A DNA stretch of 64,000 nt. Origin: Brevibacterium oceani (GTDB lineage Bacteria; Actinomycetota; Actinomycetes; Actinomycetales; Brevibacteriaceae). The stretch's first letter is position 1. Each line of letters starts with the position of its first letter. Of the stretch, positions 44,060-53,762 are shown in pieces. The stretch is from positions 62,001-126,000 of the forward strand of contig NZ_JABKDE010000005.1 of NCBI RefSeq assembly GCF_013623835.1. Reading direction: 5' to 3'. Below the pieces are notes generated by a model. It made no database searches. It was not told the DNA's origin and worked only from the letters and a program-made list of their open reading frames with translations. A program made the translations under genes and the position numbers.

Positions 44060-44791
44060 TCAGCTCCCCGCGACGACCAACCCCGACTCGTACGCGGCGA
44101 CGACGATCTGGGTGCGATCGCGCAGGCCCAGCTTCCCGAGGATCCGCGATACGTGCGTCTTCACCGTCTGCTCGGCGAGGAAGAGCTGCTCGGCCACCTC
44201 AGAGTTCGCGTGGCCCTTCGCGACCAGGGTCATCACGTCGATCTCCCGGTCCGTCAGCTGCCCGAGCACAGCGGTGTCCTTGGCCACGGTGGGACCGGCG
44301 ACGTATTCGGCGATGAGCCGGCGCGTCACCGAGGGAGCGAGCAGCGACTCCCCGCCGGCGACGACCCGCACGGCGGTGATGAGATCCTCGGCGGTGGCGT
44401 CCTTGAGGAGGAATCCGCTGGCCCCCGCTCTCAGCGCGGAGAACACGTATTCGTCTGCATCGAACGTGGTGAGCATGATGACGCGCGGGTGTTCGCCGGG
44501 CATGGCGAAGATCGCGCGGGTGGCGTCGAGGCCGTTGAGGGTGGGCATGCGGATGTCCATGAGGATGACGTCGGGGTCGGTGCGGCGGACGAGGTCGACG
44601 ACGGCCGCTCCGTCCTCCGCGCTGCCGACGACCTGCATGTCCGTCTGCGCGTCGAGCAGCGCCCCGAACCCTTGCCGGACCATCGCCTGATCGTCGACGA
44701 TGGCCACCCGGATCGTCGTCGACGACGGTGGGGGCACACTCGCCGAGGCGGCTCCCCCGTACCCGTCCTGCGTTCCCTCAGATCCTGGCAT
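44060..44791 (-). CDS. NarL-family response regulator (orphan)
   Basis: 243 residues. An unusual 26-residue N-terminal extension precedes the receiver; its coding DNA contains the GCCGAGGCGGCTC word at 44742. Phospho-acceptor D79 (LMDIRMPT), LLKDA, and a LuxR HTH (LTDREIDVMTLVAKGHANSEVA onward). A leaderless TAGGTT six bases before the ATG supports this start. No kinase is adjacent on the same strand; the kinase at 45871, across the divergent membrane-protein gene, is the likeliest partner. Confidence 0.92.
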   Translation of the reverse strand: MPGSEGTQDGYGGAASASVPPPSSTTIRVAIVDDQAMVRQGFGALLDAQTDMQVVGSAEDGAAVVDLVRRTDPDVILMDIRMPTLNGLDATRAIFAMPGEHPRVIMLTTFDADEYVFSALRAGASGFLLKDATAEDLITAVRVVAGGESLLAPSVTRRLIAEYVAGPTVAKDTAVLGQLTDREIDVMTLVAKGHANSEVAEQLFLAEQTVKTHVSRILGKLGLRDRTQIVVAAYESGLVVAGS

Positions 44792-44797
44792 GGTCCC

Positions 44798-44803
44798 AAC
44801 CTA
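44798..44803 (-). promoter_or_regulatory. Leaderless -10 box of the orphan regulator
   Basis: TAGGTT, six bases, ATG, on the minus strand. Confidence 0.45.
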
Positions 44804-44946
44804 CCCGAACCGCGGTCACAGTCACCCGCGAAACCTGCGGGAATACGGTCCCGGCGGCACCACATCCGCGATTTTCACCCTCAGGTAGCACCCCGGCCCG
44901 TGCTCTTTCACTCGTTCGTATGATGTGCTTCGGCAGACCTGCTCCT

Positions 44947-44952
44947 TAGCGT
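44947..44952 (+). promoter_or_regulatory. Leaderless -10 box of the DMT-like gene
   Basis: TAGCGT, seven bases, ATG at 44960. This favours ATG 44960 over the GTG at 44951, which lies inside the box. Confidence 0.45.
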
Positions 44953-44959
44953 GACGCTC

Positions 44960-45874
44960 ATGATCATCACCGCCATCGTCCTCGCCACCGCAGCAGCATT
45001 CTGCCTGGCCCTGGGCACACACTTCCAGCATCATGCTGTGGCCGTCATGGCCCCGGGCCTGCGTCGCCGAGCCACGTGGGTCACCGGCCTCGGACTCATG
45101 GGGCTGGTCACCGTGCTCAACGTCATCGCCCTCGGGCTCGGCCCGGTCTCGATCGTCCAGCCCATCGGCGCGGTCTCCCTCGTCTTCGCGGCCCTCATCG
45201 GCAGGCGGTTCTTCGGGCTCCGCCTCGGCGCCCCGCTGCTCATCAGCATCGCGGTCACCCTGTTCGGGGTGTTCTCGTTCGTGACCACCTCGGCGCGCCA
45301 CTCCCACGACATCGTCTCCACCGACCAATCGGTGACATGGCTGCTCGCGGTGCTCATCGCCCTCAGCGTCTTCGCGGGCCTGTTCTCGATGAGCTCCGCC
45401 GGGCACATCCCGCGCGTGGTGATGACCGGCATCGTCTTCGGCACGGTCGCCGCGGCCACGCATGTGCTCGCCCGGTCGGTCGTCGTCGCCGGTCTGCCCG
45501 GACTCGATGCCTGGGGAGCACGGTGGTGGCTGCTGCTCGCAGCGGTGGGGGCAGCCTCGGCGGCGGGGTTCTGGCTCGTCCAGACCGCCTACGCCTGCGG
45601 TCCCGCCGAGACTGTGCTCGCCGGCCTCACCGTCATCGACCCGATCGTCGCGGTCATCATCGGTGCCGCGTTCTTCGGCGAATACGCAGGCCTCACCCCG
45701 CTGGCCGTCGCCGGGCTGCTCGTCTCCGCCGGCATCGGCGTCGGCGGCGTGTGGATGCTCTCCCGCTTCCACCCGAAGGTCCTCGATTCCCCCGGCCCCG
45801 CACGTGAAGCCGTACCGGCCCGCACACACCCATCGTCCCCAGCCGCACCTGCCCACCAAGGAGCCCAGTCATGA
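44960..45874 (+). CDS. DMT/EamA-like small membrane transporter
   Basis: 304 residues, nine to ten membrane helices with an internal two-fold repeat, resembling the actinobacterial EamA/magnesium-transporter-like (NIPA/DMT) group. Features: LALGTHFQHHAV in helix 1 and GPVSIVQPIGAVSLVFAALIGRRFFG. The C-terminal tail is Pro/Ala-rich. The end overlaps the kinase start by four bases, so it may report to, or be controlled with, that kinase. Substrate unknown. Confidence 0.82.
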   Translation: MIITAIVLATAAAFCLALGTHFQHHAVAVMAPGLRRRATWVTGLGLMGLVTVLNVIALGLGPVSIVQPIGAVSLVFAALIGRRFFGLRLGAPLLISIAVTLFGVFSFVTTSARHSHDIVSTDQSVTWLLAVLIALSVFAGLFSMSSAGHIPRVVMTGIVFGTVAAATHVLARSVVVAGLPGLDAWGARWWLLLAAVGAASAAGFWLVQTAYACGPAETVLAGLTVIDPIVAVIIGAAFFGEYAGLTPLAVAGLLVSAGIGVGGVWMLSRFHPKVLDSPGPAREAVPARTHPSSPAAPAHQGAQS

Positions 45875-47901
45875 ACAATTCCACTGCCCCGACAGATGTG
45901 ACCTCCTCCGTCGATGGGCCCCACCCCACGACCCCGTACTCTGAAGAGGTGCCCCACCCAGCAGAGCCACAGCCGACAGGTCCGCCCGACGGACCCTCGG
46001 CGCTGACCCCTGCGGCCCGGGACCGGTCCTGGTGGGGTCGGCTTTGGCACAACCTCGGCCGCGATGCCGGGCTCATTGCGCCAGGCCTCATCATCTCCCT
46101 CATCGCGTTCCCGGTGCTCATCGCCTTGTTCTCCGTCTCGATCGCCACGGTGATCGTCTGGGTCGGTGTCCTCCTCCTGCCGCTGACGCTGACCGTCGCG
46201 CGCGCATTCGGCAGTCTCTCCCGCGCCCGTGCCCGTGCGTGGGGTGCTCCCATCGCCGAGGCGGCTCCCCGTCCCCGCGGACGCGGACTCCGCTGGTGGC
46301 TGGCTCCCTTAGGTGATGCTCGTGCCTGGTTGGATCTGCTCATCGAGGCCGTGTTCGCGCTGCCGGTCCGGCTCCTCACGTTCTCCGTCGCCGCGGTGTG
46401 GTTCTTCGGCGGACTCGGCGGTGCCACGTTCTTCTTCTGGGGTCGGTTCCTGCCCGAGGGAGGCGGGAATACGGTCGATTGGGTCGTCGCATGGGTGACG
46501 AACTCCCCCGTCACGGACCTCGGATTCTCGGCCGAGGCGACCTTCCAGCTCGTCGTCGGACTCATCCTTCTCCTCACCTTCCCTTTCATCCTCCATGCCA
46601 TGGCTCTGCTCGAGATCGTGACGATCCGCGCGGCCCTGTCCGCCGACACGACCGAGGCGCACTCGAATTCCCACCCGGGCATCACCGCAGCGGTGGTCCC
46701 ATCGTCACCGAACCCTGCCGTCTTCTCCTCGGCCACCGGCGGTCTGGGCTGGTTCTGGCTGATCGCAGGATTCGTCGGGGTCGTGCTCGTCGCGATCTCC
46801 TGGCCGGTGACGACGGTGCTCTACGGCGTGCCGACGGTCTTCGCGATGCTCATCGCCCTCGCCCTGAGCGTCGCCCTCGTCCTCGCCGTCCGCTGGCCCA
46901 ACGTCGGGATCGGACTCGGACTCGCAGCTCAGATCGCGGGCATCGTGCTCACCTCGGGCACTTCGGGTGAGGTGTGGCCGTTCACCGTCACCTCGCTGCT
47001 GGCGCTCGTGTTCCTCCACCTCATCATCGGACTGCGGCAGAGCTGGATTCGGCTGGTGGCACTGTGGACACTCAGCGCCGTCATCGGGGTGCTCGCGCTC
47101 ATCCTGCCGCACGCCGGCGGGTTCGCAGGCGCTTTGGCCAACGTCATCACCACGATGGCGATCGCCGCGGGTGCCGGGCTCATCGGCGTCATCGGCAACC
47201 TCCTCATCCAAGGTCTCCGTCAGCTCGAGACCGAACGTGAGCTCAGCGCCGCCGAACTGGCCAAGCGGCAGGAACTCGAGGAGCGCAACCGGATCGCGCA
47301 GGAACTCCACGATGTCGTCGCGCACAGCATGTCGGTCATCAGCGTGCAGGCGACGACGGCGAAATACCGGCTGCCCGAGCTCGATGAGCGCAGCCTCGGC
47401 GAATTCGATTCGATGGCCTCATCGGCCAGGCAGGCACTGACCGAGATGCGGGGCCTGCTCGCGATCCTCCGCGGCGGTCGGAACGCCGACCTCGCGCCGC
47501 AGCCGAGCCTCGAGGACATTCCCGCGCTCGTCGACGTCACCCGCGGATCGGGGGCCAGCGTCACGCTCGACTTCCCCGATGATGCACCCGTCCTCTCCCC
47601 GACGTCGAGCCTGACGGCCTTCCGCGTCGTTCAGGAGAGCCTGTCGAACGCTCTGCGCCATGCAGCCGGATCCTCCGTATCGGTCACCGTCGCCCAGGTC
47701 GGGCAGCGCCTGGAGATCACCGTGGTCAATGGCACCCCCGACGCCGAGGCGGCCACGGTCGCTGGAGCGAAGAGCCACCTCGGCGGAGGTTTCGGACTCA
47801 GGGGAATGCGGGAGCGCGTCGAAGCGCTGGGTGGGACCCTGCAGGTGGGACCGACCGACAATGGCGGGTTCGAGGTCAGAGCGTCGGTGCCTGCCGAATG
47901 A
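45871..47901 (+). CDS. Multi-pass sensor histidine kinase
   Basis: 676 residues. About ten membrane helices (roughly 65-450) are followed by HisKA_3 (RNRIAQELHDVVAHS, phospho-His480) and an HATPase domain with GFGLRGMRERVEALGG. The cytoplasmic loop PIAEAAP (about 127-133) contains the GCCGAGGCGGCTCC word. A PF13796-type sensor is probable in the first half. It is fused by ATGA overlap to the DMT-like gene. The likely cognate regulator is the minus-strand gene at 44060. Confidence 0.9.
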   Translation: MNNSTAPTDVTSSVDGPHPTTPYSEEVPHPAEPQPTGPPDGPSALTPAARDRSWWGRLWHNLGRDAGLIAPGLIISLIAFPVLIALFSVSIATVIVWVGVLLLPLTLTVARAFGSLSRARARAWGAPIAEAAPRPRGRGLRWWLAPLGDARAWLDLLIEAVFALPVRLLTFSVAAVWFFGGLGGATFFFWGRFLPEGGGNTVDWVVAWVTNSPVTDLGFSAEATFQLVVGLILLLTFPFILHAMALLEIVTIRAALSADTTEAHSNSHPGITAAVVPSSPNPAVFSSATGGLGWFWLIAGFVGVVLVAISWPVTTVLYGVPTVFAMLIALALSVALVLAVRWPNVGIGLGLAAQIAGIVLTSGTSGEVWPFTVTSLLALVFLHLIIGLRQSWIRLVALWTLSAVIGVLALILPHAGGFAGALANVITTMAIAAGAGLIGVIGNLLIQGLRQLETERELSAAELAKRQELEERNRIAQELHDVVAHSMSVISVQATTAKYRLPELDERSLGEFDSMASSARQALTEMRGLLAILRGGRNADLAPQPSLEDIPALVDVTRGSGASVTLDFPDDAPVLSPTSSLTAFRVVQESLSNALRHAAGSSVSVTVAQVGQRLEITVVNGTPDAEAATVAGAKSHLGGGFGLRGMRERVEALGGTLQVGPTDNGGFEVRASVPAE

Positions 47902-47975
47902 GAGCCATCGGGATGCAGGTGTTTTCGACCAAGGTATCCTGATAGCCGGTATCCCCTCCGGAAGGCTAGGTCACC

Positions 47976-48944
47976 GTGGCTGAATCATCCCCTCCTGAAC
48001 ACCTCTCTTCACCCCAGCAGCGCTCGTCCCCATCCGCGCAGGCGTCACTGTCGGAACGGCCGGCACCCACGCCGTCGGATCCTGCAGATGCATCGGCGGT
48101 GCGGGGCCCGTCCCATTTCGCCCGGGTGCTGCGGCGGACGATCGCCATCGTCATCGTCGTGGCCTTCGGCCTGGCCGCCGTCGGTGGAATCATCGTCATG
48201 CTTGGCGACGTCGAGTCCGAAGCGACGTTCCAGGTCATCGGCACGACTGCGGTGACAGGAGTATGCAGTGTCGCCGCATTCTGCGGGGCGACGCTCATCG
48301 GCCGCCGTGCACAATGGTTCGGCAGCGTCACAGTCCTGCTGGCGGTGCTCACTCTGGCGCTGAGTCTTCTGTTCCTCTGGGGCGATCCCTATGGGTGGAC
48401 TGCTCCTGTGCCCGGCTCCGGAGGCACAATCGTCGGCGACGTGGCCGACCAACTTCTCGTGTCGTGCATACTCGTCACTGCCGTCGCTTCGGTCAGTGCC
48501 CTCATTCTGCTGCTGGTGCAGCGGTCTTGGGTTATGCAGGTCGGTCTGCCGATCACTCTCGGCCTCCTTGTCCTCGGCACCGCGCTGGTCCTCATCACGA
48601 TCTGGGTGGAGGCCGCTTGGGAATACGACTGGCTGACCCGGCTCAACGGCATCGTCTGGATCCTCGCCGCGCTCGGCGTCGTCGTTGTCCCGCTGTCCTC
48701 GCTGCTGCTCAAGGCTGGGGCAAAACCGGCAGCGGTGAGCGCCGCGGCGACGGAGCCGGAGCCAGCCGACCCGACACTGTCGCCTTCGACCCTCGACCGC
48801 CTCGAAGCCGCTGCGCGAGCCGAGGGGATCACAGCCGACGAACTCGTGGATCGCCTGCTGACCGACGACTCGCCATCTGCTCCGGGCACCGCGTCATTGC
48901 CTGGCGACCCCGCGACCGAACAGGACACCCATCCTCGACACTGA
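47976..48944 (+). CDS. Unknown multi-pass membrane protein
   Basis: 322 residues. A disordered N-terminus (1-45), six or seven helices (about 50-245), then a soluble C-terminus with a helix TLDRLEAAARAEGITADELVDRLL that resembles ribbon-helix-helix-like or antitoxin-type short helices. GTG start, with GGAAGG ten bases upstream. The end overlaps the convergent CPBP protease by 51 bases. No family recognised. Confidence 0.7.
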   Translation: MAESSPPEHLSSPQQRSSPSAQASLSERPAPTPSDPADASAVRGPSHFARVLRRTIAIVIVVAFGLAAVGGIIVMLGDVESEATFQVIGTTAVTGVCSVAAFCGATLIGRRAQWFGSVTVLLAVLTLALSLLFLWGDPYGWTAPVPGSGGTIVGDVADQLLVSCILVTAVASVSALILLLVQRSWVMQVGLPITLGLLVLGTALVLITIWVEAAWEYDWLTRLNGIVWILAALGVVVVPLSSLLLKAGAKPAAVSAAATEPEPADPTLSPSTLDRLEAAARAEGITADELVDRLLTDDSPSAPGTASLPGDPATEQDTHPRH

Positions 48945-49919
48945 GCCGCCTCGGCGACGGTGGTCGAGGACCACGAGGATGCCGACGATGATCGGGGCGG
49001 CGATCGACATGACGACCTCGATCGTCGGGGAGCTCGTCGCGTTGAGGTCAGCTCCGGCGAGGACACCGAGGCCGAACGCGAAGAGGTTGTTGACCACGTG
49101 GAACGCGATTCCGGCTTCGAGTCCGCCGGTGATGATGGTCAGCGTGCCGACGATGACGGCGAAGATGCCGACGTCGATGAGCCCGGGCAGGTCGTAGAGG
49201 TGGCCGAAGACGAACAGCGGCACGGGGATGAGCACGGCCCAGGCCGGGTGGCGCAGCCAGCTGCCGATGACGTTCATCGCCAGGCCGCGGAAGATGATCT
49301 CCTCGGCTGCGGCCTGGAACGGGACGAGGAGGATGAGCGCGACGAGCATGACGAGCACGTTGCGGTTCCACACGATTCCCGAGGTCAGGCCGCCGATCGC
49401 ACCATCGGAGAAGAGGATCATGACGATTGCGCAGACCACCCACACGGACGCACTCAGCAGCAGATAGCGGGCGAGCCTGTTCCACCGGACGCCGCGGCCC
49501 AGTGAGATCATCGAGGAGAACCAGCGCCGGTAGATGCAGAACGTCGCGAGCTCCGCGGCCGGCCACATGAGGATGACGCTGAACAGGCCGAAGACGACGC
49601 CGGTCGGGGTGTTGAAGTCGACGAGACTCTCCGACCACGCATCGAAGTCGCCGCCGGCACCGAGGGAGACGAGCGCCCAGACGAAGAAGCCGCCGAACTC
49701 GGCGACCAGCGCCACCAGATAGAAGACTGCGGTCAGGACGACCACGAGGATCGGCTTGAACCATCGCTGGTTCGGCAGGTCGGCGAACTGCCGATGGTAT
49801 CGCCGAGGCGGCTCGACGGGCGTGGCCGTGTGCGGGTCCGTGTCGGAGTCGGTCGAATCCAGACCGTTCGCGGACGGCTGGACTGCTTGATCAGAGAATG
49901 TGTGCGGGAGATTTCTCAT
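48894..49919 (-). CDS. CPBP intramembrane metalloprotease
   Basis: 341 residues, eight helices. Catalytic motifs of the CPBP/Rce1 family: EEIIFRG with E206-E207, FGHLYD with H240, and FHVVNN with H274. A disordered N-terminus (1-45) contains the GCCGAGGCGGCTC word at 49802. The start MRNLPHTF has AGGGTGGAGG upstream; 12 earlier in-frame codons would include that site. Role unknown; relatives process prenylated proteins or bacteriocins. Confidence 0.88.
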   Translation of the reverse strand: MRNLPHTFSDQAVQPSANGLDSTDSDTDPHTATPVEPPRRYHRQFADLPNQRWFKPILVVVLTAVFYLVALVAEFGGFFVWALVSLGAGGDFDAWSESLVDFNTPTGVVFGLFSVILMWPAAELATFCIYRRWFSSMISLGRGVRWNRLARYLLLSASVWVVCAIVMILFSDGAIGGLTSGIVWNRNVLVMLVALILLVPFQAAAEEIIFRGLAMNVIGSWLRHPAWAVLIPVPLFVFGHLYDLPGLIDVGIFAVIVGTLTIITGGLEAGIAFHVVNNLFAFGLGVLAGADLNATSSPTIEVVMSIAAPIIVGILVVLDHRRRGGSVSRMGVLFGRGVARQ

Positions 49920-50088
49920 GCCTCCACCCTCTCGAAAACGAGGACCGCCGACCATCGGCCAAGGGCATGACTCGTGTCATCCGATCGGGTGAAAGTCCAC
50001 GTCAGAGCGCCTACGACCGGGCACCCGAGTCCACCCGGCCGAACACTTTTCATCCTTTCGGACGACAGCGCGGCCTCCTCCGCCCGGG

Positions 50089-50094
50089 TAGGGT
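50089..50094 (+). promoter_or_regulatory. Leaderless -10 box of the kinase gene
   Basis: TAGGGT, six bases, GTG at 50101. Confidence 0.4.
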
Positions 50095-50100
50095 CGAAGG

Positions 50101-51450
50101 GTGACTCCTCGCCCCGCCCGCCGCCCGCTCGCGCGTGCCCTCCTCTGGACCGGCATCGCCGCAGTCGTCGGTGTGCTCCTGCTCGTCGTCGTTGTCGGAA
50201 TCGAATGGCCGACGGTGGAGGACGCGGGTTCGGCGACGGGTGCGCTCAATGCCGAACTCCTCATCCATATCGTCTTCGGACTCGTCGCCCTCGCCTGCCT
50301 GCCCATCGTCCTCTTCTTCGACGGGCGGCGGGTTCCACGCAAGCAGCTGCGTCCGAAGGTCCTCGCCGCGGAGAAGCTGCGCGAGTTCCTCACCGTCACC
50401 GGCCACGGCGGTGAGGAGTTCCTCGCCGCCGATGGGTCCGTCGAATCACTTCAGCGCCGCCCGGGAGGGTGGGTCCCCGTCACTGTCGGCATCATCGGGA
50501 TCCTCATCGGCACGGTCAGCACGCTCGGTGCCTTCGCCGCCTCGGTCATGCTCATCTCTCTGTCGGCCAGACGCAGCTGGGCCCTCGACTTCGGAGCCCT
50601 CGCCGCGGCCGTCGCCGGGCAGACTGCCGCCTATGTCCTCACCCCGCAGACTGCGGGTGCCTTCGAAGTCCCGCTTTTCGTCACCAGCGGCGTCATCTTC
50701 GCCGTCATCGTCATCGTCGGCGTCATCTGCGGTGCCCGCGAGCAGGGCTTCGTCGACTCGGCCGCCCAGAACCTGCTGCGCGAACGCTCCCGACAGGATC
50801 GCGCCATCGCCGAGGTGCGTCGCGGCATCGCCCGCGACATGCACGATTCCCTGTCCCATCACCTCTCCGTCATCGCGATGTACTCCGGGGCCTTGTCGGT
50901 GCGGCAGGATCTCGACCCTGACGAAGTGCGCCAGAACGCCCGCCTCATCGCTGATGCCGCCCGTCGTTCCGGTGTCGAACTCCGCGAGGTGCTCACCATG
51001 CTGCGCAGCGACGATCAGGGCACGGTCATCGATCCCGACATCGACCGCCTCGTGGCCGGTCGCGGGGACACCGTCGAACTGCGGTACCTCGATCCTGTCG
51101 ATTCCTCGATGCTCAAGCGGTGTGGGGCACTCGAGAGGACGACGGTCTACCGCTTCGTTCAGGAGGCGATCACGAACACGGTCAAGCATGCTCCCGGCCG
51201 GAAGGTGACCATCACGGTCGGCATCGATGCAGGCGACAGCACCCTCGAACTCGTGGCGAGCAATCCGTACACGGGCCTGGCCCCCGCTTTCCGCGCCGGC
51301 GCGCAGCAGCTCGTGTCCGGGTCCGGTCTGGGGCTGCTCGGACTGCGGGAGAGGATGGAGGCCATGGGCGGCGATCTCACGGTGACGACGACGCCCGAGT
51401 TCACCCTCCGCGCCCGCATCCCCACCACTCCGACCAAGGAGAGACCATGA
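50101..51450 (+). CDS. Histidine kinase (HisKA_3)
   Basis: 449 residues. Four to five membrane helices (about 15-35, 55-75, 125-155, 165-210), then HisKA_3 with ARDMHDSLSHH, phospho-His248, and an HATPase with GSGLGLLGLRERMEAMGG. GTG start at a leaderless -10 box. Overlaps the regulator gene by four bases (ATGA). Signal unknown. Confidence 0.92.
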   Translation: MTPRPARRPLARALLWTGIAAVVGVLLLVVVVGIEWPTVEDAGSATGALNAELLIHIVFGLVALACLPIVLFFDGRRVPRKQLRPKVLAAEKLREFLTVTGHGGEEFLAADGSVESLQRRPGGWVPVTVGIIGILIGTVSTLGAFAASVMLISLSARRSWALDFGALAAAVAGQTAAYVLTPQTAGAFEVPLFVTSGVIFAVIVIVGVICGAREQGFVDSAAQNLLRERSRQDRAIAEVRRGIARDMHDSLSHHLSVIAMYSGALSVRQDLDPDEVRQNARLIADAARRSGVELREVLTMLRSDDQGTVIDPDIDRLVAGRGDTVELRYLDPVDSSMLKRCGALERTTVYRFVQEAITNTVKHAPGRKVTITVGIDAGDSTLELVASNPYTGLAPAFRAGAQQLVSGSGLGLLGLRERMEAMGGDLTVTTTPEFTLRARIPTTPTKERP

Positions 51451-52079
51451 CGATCCGTGTCATCATCGCCGACGACGAATCGCTCATGCGTTCGGGGCTG
51501 AAGCTCCTCCTCGGCGCGGCGGACGACATCGAGGTCGTCGCCGAGGCGGCCGACGGCTCCGAAGCCATCGACCTCGCCCGCCGGCTGAGTCCCGACCTCG
51601 TGCTCATGGACATCCGGATGCCCGTCGTCGACGGACTCGAGGCCGCACAGACCCTGCTGAGCGACCCCGATCATCCGCAGGTGCTGATGCTCACCGCCTT
51701 CGGCACCGACGATTTCATCCACCGTGCCCTGCAGTCCGGGGCGGCCGGCTACATCCTCAAGGACACCCCGCCCGAGGACCTCATCAATGCCGTCCGCGCG
51801 GCTGCCGACGGCACCCGGACCCTGTCGACATCGGCCCTGGAGACCCTGATGACCTCCCGTCCGACCACCTCGGCGCCGGGTCCGGATCCGCTCGGATCCC
51901 TGTCGAGTCGGGAACGGGAGATCGCCGAGGCGGTCGCTAAGGGTTTGACGAACGCACAGGTGGCACGGGCGCTGTTCGTGTCGACGGCGACCGTGAAGAC
52001 CCACCTTGCGCGCATCTTCGACAAGCTCGAGGTGAGCTCGCGAGTGCAGCTCGCGCTGTTGGTCAACGAGAAGAGGTGA
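51447..52079 (+). CDS. NarL-family response regulator
   Basis: 210 residues. Receiver with D9-D10, phospho-acceptor D55 (LMDIRMP) and LLKDT-type lysine ILKDT. LuxR HTH near the C-terminus (SSREREIAEAVAKGLTNAQVA). Cognate of the preceding kinase. Confidence 0.93.
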   Translation: MTIRVIIADDESLMRSGLKLLLGAADDIEVVAEAADGSEAIDLARRLSPDLVLMDIRMPVVDGLEAAQTLLSDPDHPQVLMLTAFGTDDFIHRALQSGAAGYILKDTPPEDLINAVRAAADGTRTLSTSALETLMTSRPTTSAPGPDPLGSLSSREREIAEAVAKGLTNAQVARALFVSTATVKTHLARIFDKLEVSSRVQLALLVNEKR

Positions 52080-52097
52080 AGCCGCCTCAGACGGACG

Positions 52098-52127
52098 CCG
52101 CCCGCTCGCATGCGTGCGAACGGGCGG
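52098..52127 (+). terminator. Convergent terminator between regulator and dehydrogenase
   Basis: CCGCCCG-C-TCGCA (52098-52110) pairs with TGCGA-A-CGGGCGG (52115-52127), one mismatch, loop TGCG. It serves both converging genes. Confidence 0.75.
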
Positions 52128-52156
52128 ACGGCAACCTCGATGAGGGTGTCAGGCGA

Positions 52157-52918
52157 TCATTTCGGGGCCATGCGGATCGCGCCGTCGAGGCGGATGGTCT
52201 CACCGTTGAGCATCGGGTTGGCGATGATCGATTCGACGAGCTGAGCGTATTCGGTCGGCTTGCCCAGCCGAGCAGGATGGGGCACGGACTTGCCGAGGGA
52301 TTCCTGCGCCTCGGCGGGCAGGCCGGCCATCATCGGGGTCTCGAAGATGCCGGGGGCGATCGTGACGACGCGGATGAGAGAAGCGGCGAGCTCGCGGGCC
52401 ATCGGCAAGGTCACAGCGGCCACGGCGCCCTTCGACGCCGAATAGGCGATCTGACCGATCTGACCATCGAAAGCCGCGACCGAAGCGGTGTTGACGATGA
52501 CTCCGCGCTCTTCGCCGTCCGCTTCCTGCTGCTGCATCGCGGCGGCCGCCAGGCGGCAGACGTTGACGGTGCCGACGATGTTGATGCCCAGCACCTTCTG
52601 GAAGGCGTCGAGGGGCAGCGGGCCTTTCCGCGAGACGAGCTTGCCGGGTGTGGCCACGCCGGCGCAGTTGACGACGACGCGCAGAGTTCCGAGTCCGGTC
52701 GCGGTGTCGACGGCGGCCTGGACCTGGTCTTCGTTCGTGACGTCGGCGGTGACGAAGTGGGCGGCGTCGCCGAGTTCGGCGGCGACCTGCTGCCCCACCT
52801 CGGCGTTGAGGTCGACCATGACGACCTGGGCGCCGGCGGCCAGGAGTCGTTCGGTGGTGGCGCGGCCGAGCCCCGAGGCTCCGCCGGTAACGAGGGCGAC
52901 AGTGTTCTGCAGATCCAT
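52157..52918 (-). CDS. Short-chain dehydrogenase (HSD10/3-hydroxyacyl-CoA type)
   Basis: 253 residues. TGGASGLG near the N-terminus, [10 protein letters not shown], and catalytic YSASK. The overall length and the insert after the NAG motif ([16 protein letters not shown]) are like mammalian HSD10 and bacterial 3-hydroxyacyl-CoA dehydrogenases. Start MDLQNT with AGGAC upstream. Confidence 0.9.
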   Translation of the reverse strand: MDLQNTVALVTGGASGLGRATTERLLAAGAQVVMVDLNAEVGQQVAAELGDAAHFVTADVTNEDQVQAAVDTATGLGTLRVVVNCAGVATPGKLVSRKGPLPLDAFQKVLGINIVGTVNVCRLAAAAMQQQEADGEERGVIVNTASVAAFDGQIGQIAYSASKGAVAAVTLPMARELAASLIRVVTIAPGIFETPMMAGLPAEAQESLGKSVPHPARLGKPTEYAQLVESIIANPMLNGETIRLDGAIRMAPK

Positions 52919-53090
52919 GGGTGTCCTTCGCATCTCTGAGTGAACGTTTCTTCGGTTCGACTCTAGCCCAGCCCTGTGTGACCGGTCACTCGCGGTGCGG
53001 CTCTCGATTCGGTCGCGGGGATCGGTCGCCTGATAGCCACCTCGGCGAGGGTGCCGACGGTCGCAGGAACCAGACGGTTCGGGTACGACG

Positions 53091-53120
53091 AGGCCCGCCG
53101 GTCATTCGGTCGGCGGGCCT
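53091..53120 (-). terminator. Terminator of the FMN reductase gene
   Basis: AGGCCCGCCG (53091-53100) pairs perfectly with CGGCGGGCCT (53111-53120), loop of ten. The 265-base spacer also carries a GCCGAGGTGG word on the minus strand at 53037-53046. Confidence 0.75.
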
Positions 53121-53183
53121 TGATCCGATTGCCTGCGGTGTCGCGTCCCTGGTGGGGGCGAGCTCAGGCGAGCACGATGAGGC

Positions 53184-53762
53184 TCAGGCGGCCTGCTCCT
53201 CTGCGGCGGTCTCACGTACGGACTTCAGGGCCTCGCCCCAGGCCACGATGTCGGCGACCATCGAGGCGAACGGAGCGGCAGAGACCTCTGTCGGGGCGAA
53301 CTGACCGTCGGCGACGTCGGTGAAGATCGAGAACGAGGTCTGGTCGCGGACGACGGCGAGCTTGTAGTTCGCGAGGATGTGGCGCAGGTGCTCGGCGGCT
53401 CGCACGCCCTTGTCGGCGCCGTAGTTCACGATGCCGGCGACCTTGTGGTTGAACTCGGTGGCGACGAAGTCGAGGGCGTTCTTCAGCGAACCGGAGATCG
53501 AGTGGTTGTACTCAGGGGTGACGAAGATGAAGGCGTCGAACTCCTCGAGCTTCGCGCCCCAGGCCTTCGTGTGCTCGTTGGTGTACATCTTCGCGCCGGC
53601 CGGAACCACCTCGTCGAGGAGGGGCAGATCGAAGCTGCCGAAGTCGACGACCTCGGCGCGGACGTCGTCGTTGCCGGCGAGCTGCTGCTCGACCCAGGCG
53701 ACGATCTGCGGGTTGAGCGCCTGCGGGCGCGAGGTTCCGGGGATGATGGCAATGTTGAGCAT
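53184..53762 (-). CDS. NADPH-dependent FMN reductase / quinone reductase
   Basis: 192 residues, flavodoxin-like. IIPGTSRPQALNPQIV is the phosphate-binding loop and FVTPEYNHSISGSLKNALDFV the flavin-ring segment. GAGGAC before the ATG. Divergent from a TetR gene, so probably its target. Confidence 0.9.
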   Translation of the reverse strand: MLNIAIIPGTSRPQALNPQIVAWVEQQLAGNDDVRAEVVDFGSFDLPLLDEVVPAGAKMYTNEHTKAWGAKLEEFDAFIFVTPEYNHSISGSLKNALDFVATEFNHKVAGIVNYGADKGVRAAEHLRHILANYKLAVVRDQTSFSIFTDVADGQFAPTEVSAAPFASMVADIVAWGEALKSVRETAAEEQAA

